This document shows, one piece after another, positions 53,001-62,757 of a DNA stretch of 64,000 bases. The stretch covers positions 70,376,119 to 70,440,118 of the forward strand of contig OZ025248.1 of assembly GCA_964019135.1 (NCBI GenBank), written 5' to 3'. The notes below the pieces were generated by a model, which saw only the letters and a list, made by a program, of their open reading frames with translations, was not told the origin of the DNA and made no database searches. This DNA comes from Arenicola marina (taxonomy: Eukaryota; Annelida; Polychaeta; Arenicolidae). The translations under genes and the position numbers were made by a program. The first letter of the stretch is position 1. Every line of letters starts with the position of its first letter.

Positions 53001-56000
53001 GTATAACAGTCTGCAGCCGGTTTGCCAGAGTTTTTGTAAGTATTTTATAATCGGTGTTCAGTAGACTCAAGGGCCTCCATGAAGTAAGATGGCGTAAGTC
53101 CTTATTTGCTTTTGGTATTAGTGTTAAGATACCTCCTCTCTGTTCTATGCTAAGCTTAGTGTTAGTGAAAGCATGCATGAAGCTTTCAAAAATGATATAT
53201 TTAATATCGGCCCAAAAGAACTTATAGAAGGTTTTGTTGTTAGCCATTTGCTTACGGGCCGCTGATACTTCATCCAAGGTTATTTCTTCATCACACAAGT
53301 TCCTATCTTTTTCACTAATTTTTGCTTGAGATTCTTCAATAAACCCGGCTGTTTTGTCACATTCATTCTCGTCTGTTTGTTCGGTGTACAAGTGTTCATA
53401 GAAACACCCCGCTCGGGGTATTCTTTTTGCCCGCCAAACACGCCCCATGGACGCACATAATGAGAGTTCCCCCCCTCCCCTCCCCTGAGGGAGTCAATGT
53501 CGGATAAAAAGTGAATCCAAACTCTGCATAAAGGGGACTTTGAAGGAACCATTTTTAACCAATGTTCAGCACGATGTAGGCATTTGGAATTGTAAGGTCA
53601 GTTGACAGCAAGTATATTAATCATATTGCGAACAACACAGGGGCTGGTGTATGCCGCTATGAATATGTACCACTTTCAGCCTGCTACAGCCTGCCCTGTC
53701 AGAGCAGGGGCTGGTGTATCTTCATTACACTCTGAATACACTTTCAGCCTGCTACAGTCAGCCCTGCATGAACAATGGCATGTGTCTGCCGAAGAATGAC
53801 GACGACTACGTCTGCCGCTGTAGCTATGGCTTCGAGGGGCCTAATTGCGTATACAGTAAGGAGACCCAGTAACCATAATAGAAACCGCATAATCTGAATA
53901 ATTTTTGATGTCTGACGAGAAACCCAAAGCATTAAATCCAGGAATGTAACAGCATTGGTTTTAATTGTTACCGATTCCTTTCCCGGAAAGACACAGCGCT
54001 ATTTATTAACTCCTTTGTCCTTCGTGGTCAATGACCTGGTTTTATGTGTCTTTTGTCAGAGATGTCGATGTGCACGATATCCGGAGATCCACATATCATG
54101 ACATTCGACAAATCTCGGATCGCTTACCAGGGTTTGTGCAAATACACGGTGGCCGCCTCCAATGCCACCACGTTCCAGAGTATAATGGCGTTCGCTGTGA
54201 CGGCGGTCAATGAACGCCGAGGTAATAACGACAACGTCTCGTACCCAAAGTACTACGAGATCTCGGTGTATGATTACCTCATCAGACTGGACAAGAACCA
54301 GACTGTCTATGTGAGTGAGCACGCGAAGTATAGGAACTGCATATGTAGAGAAGTAAGGAGTAACGTTAGGGGCGGATTTAGGCATTTGAAACTAACCCCC
54401 CCTCCCTCCCTCTTGGATCCGCCTCTGATCGTAATATCTTCAAACATCAAGGATTGAGGAAGTGCAAGGCGGTCACGTGACCCCAATAGGTACTGCATCT
54501 TCACCCCCGTAATTAAAAAAGATATTGACAAATTCATTACACTATTATTGCTCAAATGTTCTTGATTCTTGTTTTGGCATTTTCGCCCGCGTACACATAT
54601 TTCGTTGTCCTGGTGACGAAGACACGCGCGAGAGTTTCTGTTTATATCACGCCTGACGCCATTGATGTAAACTGTCTTGAAAAAGAATACCTGACTCTGA
54701 TTAAGATGTGATCCTAAAGCTGTTTTCCTTGAATGACCTCCAGGTGGATGGCGAGCTTGTGCAACCACAAGTCACGTATCCCGGCTTCAGTATCATCTTT
54801 AACGGTCGCTTCGTGCGGCTGGAGACCAACTTTAGCTTGATCGTGGAGTTTGACGGTGACTGGACCGCCTTCATCAAGGTGCCGCCGGTCTACGGCAACA
54901 AGACGGAGGGCGTCTGTGGGAACAATGACGGTAACCCAGACAACGATTACGTGACTCGGGAAGGGGTTGACGTGTCAAGTGATCCGATGAGGTACTCACT
55001 GATCGGGAACAGTTGGATGCACAACCGCACTGACCCTACGTGAGTTGTGTGGCATATGGTTGGTGATTCATTATTCTCCATGTGATAGACGCCAGATATG
55101 CCATGTAGTTGGTGATTCATTATTCTCCATGTGATAGACGCCAGATATGCCATGTAGTTGGTGATTCATTATTCTCCATGTGATAGTCGCCAGATATGCT
55201 AGGTAGTTGGTGATTCATTATTCTCCATGTGATAGTCGCCAGATATGCCATGTAGTTGGTGATTCATTATTCTCCATTTGATAGACGCCAAATATGGTTG
55301 TGATTCATTATTCTCCGTGTGATAGACGCCAGATATGATTGGTGATTCATTATTCTCCGTATGATTGACGTCAGCTATTATTGGTGATCCATTACTCCGC
55401 ATGTGAATAAAAACATACCAAAACAAAATAACCAAAATTTTAGTAAGTTACGCTTACATACCAGTATGGTTGGTTATGCATCATTAAATGACTTCACAAC
55501 ATGATATATATCTTTGTGAATGCCGTATCTCGCAGATGTAGTAACGACCTGGATGCGCCAGATATCCCAGAGTGTGAGGAACCCCTGAAGTCGCTCATCG
55601 CCGGGGCCAGCTACTGCGGCCCGATGGTGGACCTGCTGGGTTCCTTCTCGCTGTGCCTGGCCGACCCCGCCATGGACAACTTGCAGTACGTAAACTGCCA
55701 ATACGACGTCTGTGCCAACCAGGGCGACATCGTTGCCATGGACGACGCCAGATGCGGGTCGGTGGCAGCCATGGCGTTTAGATGCGCCGCTCTGGGGTTC
55801 TTGGCCGATTGGCGTTCTGCCTTCAATTGCTGTAGGTTTAACTTTTGTTTTCCTTTCAGCCTACTCTTATTGAAGTAAACTACATCTTAGGTCGTTTTAT
55901 GTGTACATAAAGGCTAAATATGGCAAAAAATCTTCAGAGACTATGAAATAGAGTGAAATAAAACTTGCCGCGGATGCAGGCACCAAGGTTTAACCCACGA

Positions 56001-59000
56001 TCTATTGATCTGCATTTCGGCCTACTTACAGACTGAGATTGAGGGGTTTTACTCTTATTAACCACTGAGACGTAATTCAAGCGGCATTGCGAGCGTAAAT
56101 GACAATATTATTATTAATACGATCCGAGTTCCGTTTCTGCACCAATAATTTAGCTTTCTTCCCACCATCATCACGTTGTCAAAAGCAACCAATACATAGT
56201 TTCAATGCACTATTTAGCCCTCCACTGCCCCTCGGGGACGATCTACCAGTACGATGCACCAGCCTGTCCGGCCACGTGTCAGAATCCGGATGGCCCTGAG
56301 CAGTGCCACCTGCCGGACACGGAGAGCTGTGTGTGTCCTGGGACATCGGTCCTCTCGCACGGAAGCTGTATAAACGCCACGCTGTGCGGCTGCTACGACC
56401 AGGACGGAAACCACTACGAGGTAAGAATTAGATTCAAGATTTATGGGATAGAGTACCAAGTAAAAGACAATACCAATTTTTATCGTTTTGATGTATCCAA
56501 TCTGTGATCTGATCACTCATTTTTTTGAACAGCAAGTTTTGCGACTAAACGACTAAACAAGGCTGACTCGGCCCCACCGTGAGTATATATCTAAGTACAT
56601 ATCTCTCGCGCGCATCCATTAGGCATGCCGATGTGCCCAGTTATAATAGCACGGGACATTCGGGAGAAGAATGAATCTGATTAAAAGGTGACTGTCTAGG
56701 CTGGTTCCTTTGCCCCTGAACGAACCAGAAAGGACCAGTGTGAAGATTTTATTGACATTCAGCGTAGCTCTTTCTGCAGGTATGAAAGAGATTGAGTATG
56801 CCGGGCGGCATGCCGGTCCCGGACCAAAGAAATACACCCTATGACGACCAATGGCATTAACGTAACGCAAATAACGTTTTCTTATTGTATAGGAAAAATG
56901 TCTACCGTCCATATTGACAAGAATATTGAATAAATATGTATTTTTACAAATGTGTTATATTCCAGATCGGAGACGTGTGGCTGGCGGCGGAGTGCCTAAC
57001 GAAGTACTCGTGTGAGGTGTGTTACAACTGCACAAGACCCACCGGTCACATCGTGCAGACCAATCACAGCTGCGAGCTCACCGAGACCTGTGTGACGTCA
57101 CAAGGAGCAGTCTCGTGCGTCGGTAAGTGTTAATTGATGAAACGTATTCATACATGCGCCGTCTTCGCAAAAAATATGACTGGCGGAATGAGTTTATATT
57201 TTGGTGCCTTCTTGAACTTTTCTACGGAGATAGGCCTATATACCTTATTTCCAGGTTACTGCCAATGCATTTATCAACTTAATAAGCTTGTGTCTAAATG
57301 TCGTTCATAGACGTAAATGACTAATGTCTTAATTGCATCCAGATGAGACATTTTTCGTCTGCATAGATGACAGCATAGTTCGAATATTTAATTGTCCACA
57401 GAAAATGTTGTCATGCGATGGCACAAAGTTGACGTCTCGTGAAGATGAAAAAAATACCCAGAATTCGTTGCACATGCAGTGGAATAATGTGAACTAACTG
57501 ATTTGCAAAGTCTTTGGCAATGATAGACATAATAAATGGGTGAGTCACACGGCCGATTTCAGTTCTGCGTGACGTCGCGAGGAATCGTGACTCGAGATGC
57601 TAAAACGGTACCAGGTCCAGTAACTATAAACACACGGGGTTGGCCAGTAAAGCATTAAATAAAGTGCATGCATCTCATGGGTCCAAAGAGACCTCCAAGA
57701 CATGACTCTCAATATATTGTGCAATAAAAAGAGAAGACCCGTTAATTTATTCCTGGGAACTGTGAAAAAGATTTTCGGTTATGCCACATGACAGCGATCA
57801 TTGGACGGTTCGCTTCCGTAAATGTAGCTTCCCGCTTGATGAGCTGGTGCTCTGAACGCATGAGACGGGCAGTTGCACTTAGTTACAACATAGCACAGGG
57901 GGACCACACACCTCCCATACCTAACGGTTACCTGGTTTATCCGAAATACCACATCGAGTTCGATGCATTGGTGGTCAAATTTGTTGTTCCTGTGGTTATC
58001 ATTTGCATTCGATTTTCATAAAGTAAAGAACCTTTGGCAAAGTCGCTTGTCCGGCAATAATATGAAAGGCACGTGCTCATAATGGACACTGGCGAAAGGC
58101 TTACAATATCAATCAAACTGTCATCCAACATTTCTATGAATTTTTTGTCAACAGTATTTGTTGACTATTGGCAAACGGTAGATAATACTATGTTAAGGCC
58201 TCTAGTTGATTCTAGTGGATTGAATACTACTTGCCTGGTAATTATGAAGTGAAAATGTGTGAGGTCACCATATATCACCACCACACTAATAATAATGAAC
58301 ATTTTCAGATTACTGCGCCGGAGATCCGTGTGGCATTGGCGGTACCTGTGTCAGGCACAACGACAGCTTCACATGTGTTTGCCAGGCCGGCTACAGCGGG
58401 ACCCAGTGCCAGCCAGGTCAAAGACTGACACTGCTGGAACAGTTATTAAAAGACAGTTATTAAAAGAAATGAATTAAATTATAGCAGTTAATGAAAAAGT
58501 ATATCATTCCATTTATGTCGTTATGCAAAACAAAAATTAAGAATCCACAGAGATTTTTTAGGAACATGTTATTTATTCGTATCTTCTCTTTCTTTTCCGT
58601 ATATTTTTTAATTACCGTTATATATTATAACATAACGTATCCACGTGTTTTCTTTACTCATTAAGATGTAAGGACGTGGATTTGTCTTCGATAATAAGCA
58701 AACCGCACATTTGAGAATACTTGGAATTAATCCAAATCAAACGATTTCCGCGCACTACAGTATCATATTGTAGCATAGTGACGGCATATGGACTTTGCAT
58801 TTACATTAGAGTTAACATGTTTGGGTTTTCTCCGGAAAAAACGGTAACCTAGTTTCCTTATTAACGTGAAGAAAGTTTGGCCCTGGTGACAATATCCTGC
58901 GGCGGAAGGGCACAGCATGTGGCAAAGCATTTAAGTCTCCAACTATCATGATGCGACAATGATCTACCATCAACATGCTGCTCAATGAACGAATAACCAT

Positions 59001-62000
59001 TGCGAAGCACTAATGGCTTCTAATTCTGGTTTAATGCAAGTTCCCTTTCTTTTCAGACATTGTCTATAATGATACCACGTTTGTAGACTGGCAGAACAGA
59101 TTGGTTTGTCAATGCACCTGCTCTATGGGTACGTCGGAAGTCGCCGTGGGCCTCAAAAAATTTCACAACAACTAATACTGACCGACTGCTTTTACAACAT
59201 AACATGCATACACCCACTTTTCGTTTGAAGATGTCAGTGCAGTTTGTATTTCATTACGTGTAGGTCATATAATACATCCATGGTATCCGTCTGACCTATC
59301 TTCACTACCTTGTGAGATAGAATCTCAAATAAAAACAAAAGAGAACGTAGTCAGCAAGTGAATACGAACATTGATTTACACGCCATTGGTTTTCTCTCAG
59401 CCCCGTGTGACCAGGACGCACTGCTTCATTTCTCATTCGACGTCGACTTTAATGACGTCAGTTGTGACAAAGTCGTATCGAACGTCATCGGCGACCCTGC
59501 AATCAATTGGGACGCCAAGAATAACAATTCGGCTTACTTCGATAACGGTGCCCATCTCACCGTCAGTTACCTCACCAACTGGTCAGTCGGCCTGTCAGCC
59601 ATTAAATGTAAACATAAAGTTTGTATCAATTTTTAAGGTCCATCTTTATATATAATTTACTTGTTGTATGATAAAACGTCACCGATTTTTTTTTTGCATA
59701 ATGTGTAGTTAATATAATTTTCTCTTCGTTTTTTTCAATCCTAGGTTCAACATGAAACAGGTCAATGAGTGGACAGTGAGCATATGGTTCAAGCTGCTCA
59801 CTCTATCCGCACAGGGCCTCCAGGGTCTGATCAACAACGGTAACTGCAACAACGAAACAACGCCTGGCTTCGCCCTCTACCTGGAGGCCGGCAACCTGCT
59901 GAAGGGCAGCATCGACACCGTCAGCGGACCGCCAATCGCCATCTCTGCAGCCCCGGTGGGTGTCATGGTGACTGGTCCATGAGGGGGGTAGAGGAGGGGG
60001 TGGAGCGCTAACAGTAGTCGTGGGAACCACGGTGGGTTTCATGGTGACCGTACCACATCAAACCATATTAAAGATTATGACAACATATATATCTGCAACC
60101 GACATTAAGTACCGTGTCGCTCGCCCAACTGACCAGGTAATGGCCTGGATGTTGTAGATGACCCCGGGTGTTTGGCACCATGCGGCCATGGCCTACGACG
60201 GCTTAGAGCTCGTGATGTACGTCGACGGCGAATTGGCGGGGAAGATACCAGCTTCCGGTAAGAATGGCTAAACACCTGGAGACGTAGCAAAGTCGACACA
60301 TCGGTAGTGTCTACATGCATAAATATATATATAGTATATCTGATATACTACCACAGACAATAAATTCGAAATAAATAAAGTCCGCCATAGATCATCTGCT
60401 GCGGTCGGCATGCCTTTTACACACGACTCATGATTATCCTAGTGCCGAAACAAGCAACATGTATCTTTTTAATTGGGGTTGGAGGGGGGGGGGGTAATGG
60501 GCCGGTGGTTAGCACGCACGACGTTGTCGAGTAAGCTCTGTCAGGTCAGTTGTAGTCTAATAAACATTGAATTCGAAGTTTAAGTCTAATATACATTTAA
60601 AAAACATTAAACCATTGAATATATAATGACGTTTTTATATATTAATCAAGATTTAATATTGAAACAAATACTTACCTGTGTTAATACATTGATTTGATCT
60701 ACTCATCTATTGCTTTATCATGTCATGTCAAATTTGTGTCATCTTACTGTCGATGTGAGCATCCTTAAAAAAATTGTGGCAGGTAGATCCATGCAATACT
60801 CTAGTGCACACATCATGCACACCTTTTGTGGTGTTCTTGTCTGACTGCTCCAATCTGCAGGTAACGATCAAAATCATACCTGTAAATTCAGATTACCGTG
60901 TTCCTTCACAGTGGAAGCTAAGTTATCAAATGAAAAAAAAAGATTTCAGAATTATACACATCAATTAGGGGTCTAAAAAATAGATAATAAGAACATCAAT
61001 TAGAAATATTAGAAGAATCGGCTTCCACGGTTTTTTGTGGCACCCTCGTATGTATAAACATCTCAAATTTGCTACTCACCTTGCTTGTATCGGAACACAA
61101 TCTTTGCATCCTGTTGTGCATTCCGCGGAGGCCGACTACACCACTCGCATATCCTAACTCACCCTAACTAAAGGTTCCCCATTTAACAAAAACTTGACAT
61201 TGCCGAAGTACTTGCCTTCCTGTGATTTTGTGGTATCGCTTTGGCGTGCTAACTGGGAGTTTCTCCCCCCTCGCATCCTCACAGGTGCCATGGAGACTAC
61301 GAACTGTCCATTGAGCATAGCGCACGCAGGGACCAGCCCGACAGCCGGTAATTTCGACGGATTCCTTGATGAGGTACGTGGCGAATGAGACCTAAATCAT
61401 TAAGCTTATGCTATATTAACATAGTTATAGTTCATAACGTGTGTCTCATGGGCATCTAATAGAAGAACCGTCAGTGCCGACTGTTTCTTGGCCTCCTTAA
61501 TAATCTGCCATTTTAATGGCAATGCTCTTCTATTAATATATTGGTTTATAGAACCATTATAATTGTTGTATGATGCTTGAACTTAATACATCAAATGCTT
61601 TCTTCAAGTGCAATAACAGTAGCTTACTCGGATAAGTCTTTAGCAATACCTTTGTTTGTGGTCCTGATTATTTTCAATGTTGGGGCGAGAAACATGGCGA
61701 TATTTGGTTCAACTTTGTTTCAGTATGTCGCCCTTTAGGAAACAAAACTTTCCTTGTCTCCGAGTTCTCGATGACACTCAAGTACACATACGCATACCAA
61801 AGATGGTTCATTTAATCAATGTCACTATTTGAATTATTTCTCATGTCCTTGATAATAGATAACCTTCGTCTCGGATATCAGTGTAACGCACTTACTGAGA
61901 CTGTCAGTTTCATAATGGGGAACAATCCTGTAAAATCCATGTTGAATATAATACAAGTGTTTATCTAACGCTGGCGCAAGCTTCTGATAAATCAATTGTA

Positions 62001-62757
62001 ACTCGTTTAATGTCACTGAGCCTCAAGCCATTATATGATTTCAATAGTTGAATGTTGATTATATAAACTAATCTTATAGTACTGCATATTCACACAGAAA
62101 GAAAATGTTTGTAAAGAAGCCCTATATAGGACTATTCAATGTGCCCATGGGCGGTGGCCCATTAGCTTAACGCCTTGAGCGCACACAGAAAACGTTACAA
62201 TTTTATACTTCAACCCTAGTCTCATGTGTGGCATTAAATCCGAAGATGCAAAGCATTTCTTTTTACTGTGTCGCTGCTCTCCGTTCCAGACTAATAGGCG
62301 AGCTAAGTCCCATCCTCCTGGTGTCAAGCCCCCCCCCCCCCACCCCCGCCCGATCAGCAGTACTACCCCGATGTCAAAACGCGAAATACTGAATTTGAAT
62401 AACATATCGTATTACACGGTTGCGATGTATCGGCCATCACACAACACCAACAATTGTTTACAGGTACAAATATAAAAAATGGTATTGCACCTCACACATG
62501 AACCACAGCCTCATACCATTGGCATGTGGTATATAGATTCGGTATAAATTCTTGATATAAGACAGGACAACAATTACTGAAATCTGAGGTAGCAACTTTA
62601 TGTGCATTTATCAAATTGTTATATATTTTCTATCGAATGGTGACCGAATTTAGCTCAATTAGCCCAATATGAATGTATTCGTTAATTGTTGCAGATAAAG
62701 GTGTTCTCCAAGGCCTTGACCAGGGCCCGCCTTCTCAACCTGTTCGACAAGCCATAA
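49886..62757 (+). CDS. Copy 2: secreted EGF / vWD-C8-TIL / EGF / LamG-like protein, 14 exons, 749 aa
   Basis: Joining 14 exons with matching phases gives 2250 nt, one open frame ending in TAA. Order: signal peptide with an RLRR dibasic site; EGF; vWD over two exons, with GDPH near its start and a complete Cys-Gly-Asn-Asn-Asp motif; C8; TIL; a VWC-like Cys-rich segment; EGF; a degenerate half EGF; then a LamG-like jelly roll over five exons. vWD-C8-TIL units build disulphide-linked extracellular polymers in mucins, zonadhesin and SCO-spondin, and LamG domains bind carbohydrate or protein ligands. I infer an extracellular matrix or mucosal adhesive protein; the real function is unknown. Intron 1 holds LINE-3 and an EGF remnant. 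Relative to copy 1 it lacks the EMI-like, Ly6 and five EGF exons. Upstream 5'-UTR exons are possible, and no AATAAA lies close to the stop. Confidence 0.82.
50106..50215 (+). pseudogene. EGF exon remnant in intron 1
   Basis: After the acceptor TTTACAG it reads VDDCASQWAGMCVEN, the first part of a calcium-binding-type EGF, then hits a G-run. Phase would fit exon 1, but the domain is incomplete; including it would add a poly-Gly and lead to a stop unless spliced at GTAAAG near 50207. Confidence 0.45.
50714..50727. repeat. LINE-3 target-site duplication, left
   Basis: CCGCTCGGGGTATT, identical to 53409-53422. Confidence 0.92.
50918..51495 (-). pseudogene. LINE-3 ORF2 C-terminal remnants
   Basis: Two open pieces (51495-51187 and 51166-50918) continue the RT protein: MFVNKIKKYPTAIDRWIELF with SLIHRILPCNKNLFTWKI, and after a frame break SLNYVILCAKWYIYRSKLNG, the usual end of Tx1/L1 ORF2. 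Confidence 0.7.
51496..53408 (-). pseudogene. LINE-3 reverse transcriptase (5'-truncated, long open part)
   Basis: The element starts near GCFYEHLYTEQ; about five preceding residues of the open frame come from host sequence. Motifs: ILTLIPKANKDL, SWRPLSLLNTDYKILTK, QSGYIKGRYIETNIR, MIALLDFEKAFDTVKWSYI (A), TRGIRQGCPISALLF (B) and SQLADDTTLFL (C, near 52560). In the fingers region QMANNKTFYKFFW lacks the roughly ten residues (SPGxDGLPxE type) normally between NNK and FYKFFW, an in-frame deletion. A stop ends the frame at 51496. Confidence 0.88.
53409..53422. repeat. LINE-3 target-site duplication, right
   Basis: CCGCTCGGGGTATT, exact match to 50714-50727. Confidence 0.92.
53748..53855 (+). 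CDS. Copy 2 exon 2: EGF domain
   Basis: Acceptor CTTTCAG, donor GTAAGG, phase 1 to 1. Reads CYSQPCMNNGMCLPKN then DYVCRCSYGFEGPNC, six cysteines in EGF spacing. In copy 1 only the acceptor and first bases survive (20235). Confidence 0.85.
54060..54310 (+). CDS. Copy 2 exon 3: vWD domain, first half
   Basis: Acceptor GTCAG, donor GTGAGT. Reads CTISGDPHIMTFDKSRIAYQ then CKYTVAASNATTF, the typical start of a vWD (D) domain. GDPH (54083-54094) is the Asp-Pro motif that cleaves spontaneously in MUC2 and MUC5AC. Missing in copy 1. Confidence 0.9.
54364..54427. mobile_element. Small GGCGGATCC-family element in vWD intron
   Basis: GGGGCGGATTTAGG at the left and TTGGATCCGCCTCTG at the right, 64 bp, with a C-run between. 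A minimal member of the family at 3303-3541. Confidence 0.55.
54744..55039 (+). CDS. Copy 2 exon 4: vWD domain, second half
   Basis: Acceptor CTCCAG, donor GTGAGT, phase 0 to 2. Reads VDGELVQPQVTYPGFSIIF then GVCGNNDGNPDNDY, the CGNxxG motif of vWD, and SLIGNSWMHN at its end. Intact, unlike copy 1. Confidence 0.9.
55062..55390. repeat. 49-bp intronic minisatellite, copy 2 (about seven units)
   Basis: Units at 55062, 55111, 55160, 55209 and 55258 are exactly 49 bp apart (GGTGATTCATTATTCTCCAT...), then shorter diverged units follow. Copy 1 has about three. Confidence 0.9.
55536..55831 (+). CDS. Copy 2 exon 5: C8 domain
   Basis: Acceptor CTCGCAG, donor GTAGGT, phase 2 to 1. The C8 cysteine set is complete (CSNDL, ECEEPL, YCGPM, LCLAD, NCQYDVC, RCGSV, RCAAL, FNC). 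C8 follows vWD in mucin/zonadhesin-type assemblies. Confidence 0.9.
55960..56055 (-). mobile_element. tRNA-like SINE fragment in copy 2 intron
   Basis: Minus strand has TCAGTCTGTAAGTAGG, GCAGATCAATAGATC and GTGGGTTAAACC. GCAGATCAATAG is shared with the SINE at 47170-47362. Confidence 0.45.
56218..56420 (+). CDS. Copy 2 exon 6: TIL domain
   Basis: Acceptor TATTTAG, donor GTAAGA, phase 1 to 0. CPSGTIYQYDAPACPATC ... ESCVCPGTSVL ... CINATLCGCYD matches a trypsin-inhibitor-like domain following C8. Confidence 0.9.
56966..57122 (+). CDS. Copy 2 exon 7: VWC-like Cys-rich segment
   Basis: Acceptor TTCCAG, donor GTAAGT, phase 0 to 1. IGDVWLAAECLTKYSCEVC, CELTETCVTSQGAVSC. Confidence 0.85.
58309..58416 (+). 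CDS. Copy 2 exon 8: EGF domain
   Basis: Acceptor TTTTCAG, donor GTCAAA, phase 1 to 1. YCAGDPCGIGGTCVRHND ... CQAGYSGTQC. Confidence 0.85.
59057..59128 (+). CDS. Copy 2 exon 9: degenerate half EGF
   Basis: Acceptor TTTTCAG, donor GTACGT, phase 1 to 1. DIVYNDTTFVDWQNRLVCQC has Phe where copy 1 has Cys, so one disulphide is lost. Confidence 0.65.
59401..59581 (+). CDS. Copy 2 exon 10: LamG-like, part 1
   Basis: Acceptor TCTCTCAG, donor GTCAGT, phase 1 to 2. CDQDALLHFSFDVDFNDVSC ... SAYFDNGAHLTVSYL, opening strands of a LamG_3-type jelly roll. Confidence 0.85.
59745..59955 (+). CDS. Copy 2 exon 11: LamG-like, part 2
   Basis: Acceptor ATCCTAG, donor GTGGGT, phase 2 to 0. FNMKQVNEWTVSIWFKL, LINNGNCNNETTPGFALYLE. 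Intact, unlike copy 1. Confidence 0.82.
60158..60257 (+). CDS. Copy 2 exon 12: LamG-like, part 3
   Basis: Acceptor GTTGTAG, donor GTAAGA, phase 0 to 1. GVWHHAAMAYDGLELVMYVD is the WHH...DG...YVDG core of LamG. Confidence 0.83.
61285..61373 (+). CDS. Copy 2 exon 13: LamG-like, part 4
   Basis: Acceptor CCTCACAG, donor GTACGT, phase 1 to 0. AMETTNCPLSIAHAGTSP ... FDGFLDE. Confidence 0.83.
61806..62095. mobile_element. ~290-bp sequence present only in copy 2 last intron
   Basis: The flanks align with copy 1 near 28870-28890, where only about 20 unrelated bases occur. The insert has a 60-codon minus-strand frame with no recognised motif. Confidence 0.4.
62695..62757 (+). CDS. Copy 2 exon 14: C-terminus and stop
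   Basis: Acceptor TTGCAG. IKVFSKALTRARLLNLF ... TAA at 62755-62757. The KAL....LLNLF pattern closes LamG_3 domains. Confidence 0.83.
   Translation: MKVFSKALTRARLLNLFDKP

Larger units (their letters stand above)
50728..53408 (-). mobile_element. LINE-3: Tx1/L1-like LINE in intron 1 of copy 2, minus strand, 5'-truncated
   Basis: Flanked by a perfect 14-bp duplication. The poly(A) tail is the plus-strand T-run at 50728-50746. Only RT and downstream parts of ORF2 remain, with stops and shifts in the C-terminal region. It lies antisense to the host gene and is absent from copy 1, so it inserted after the duplication. Confidence 0.93.
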
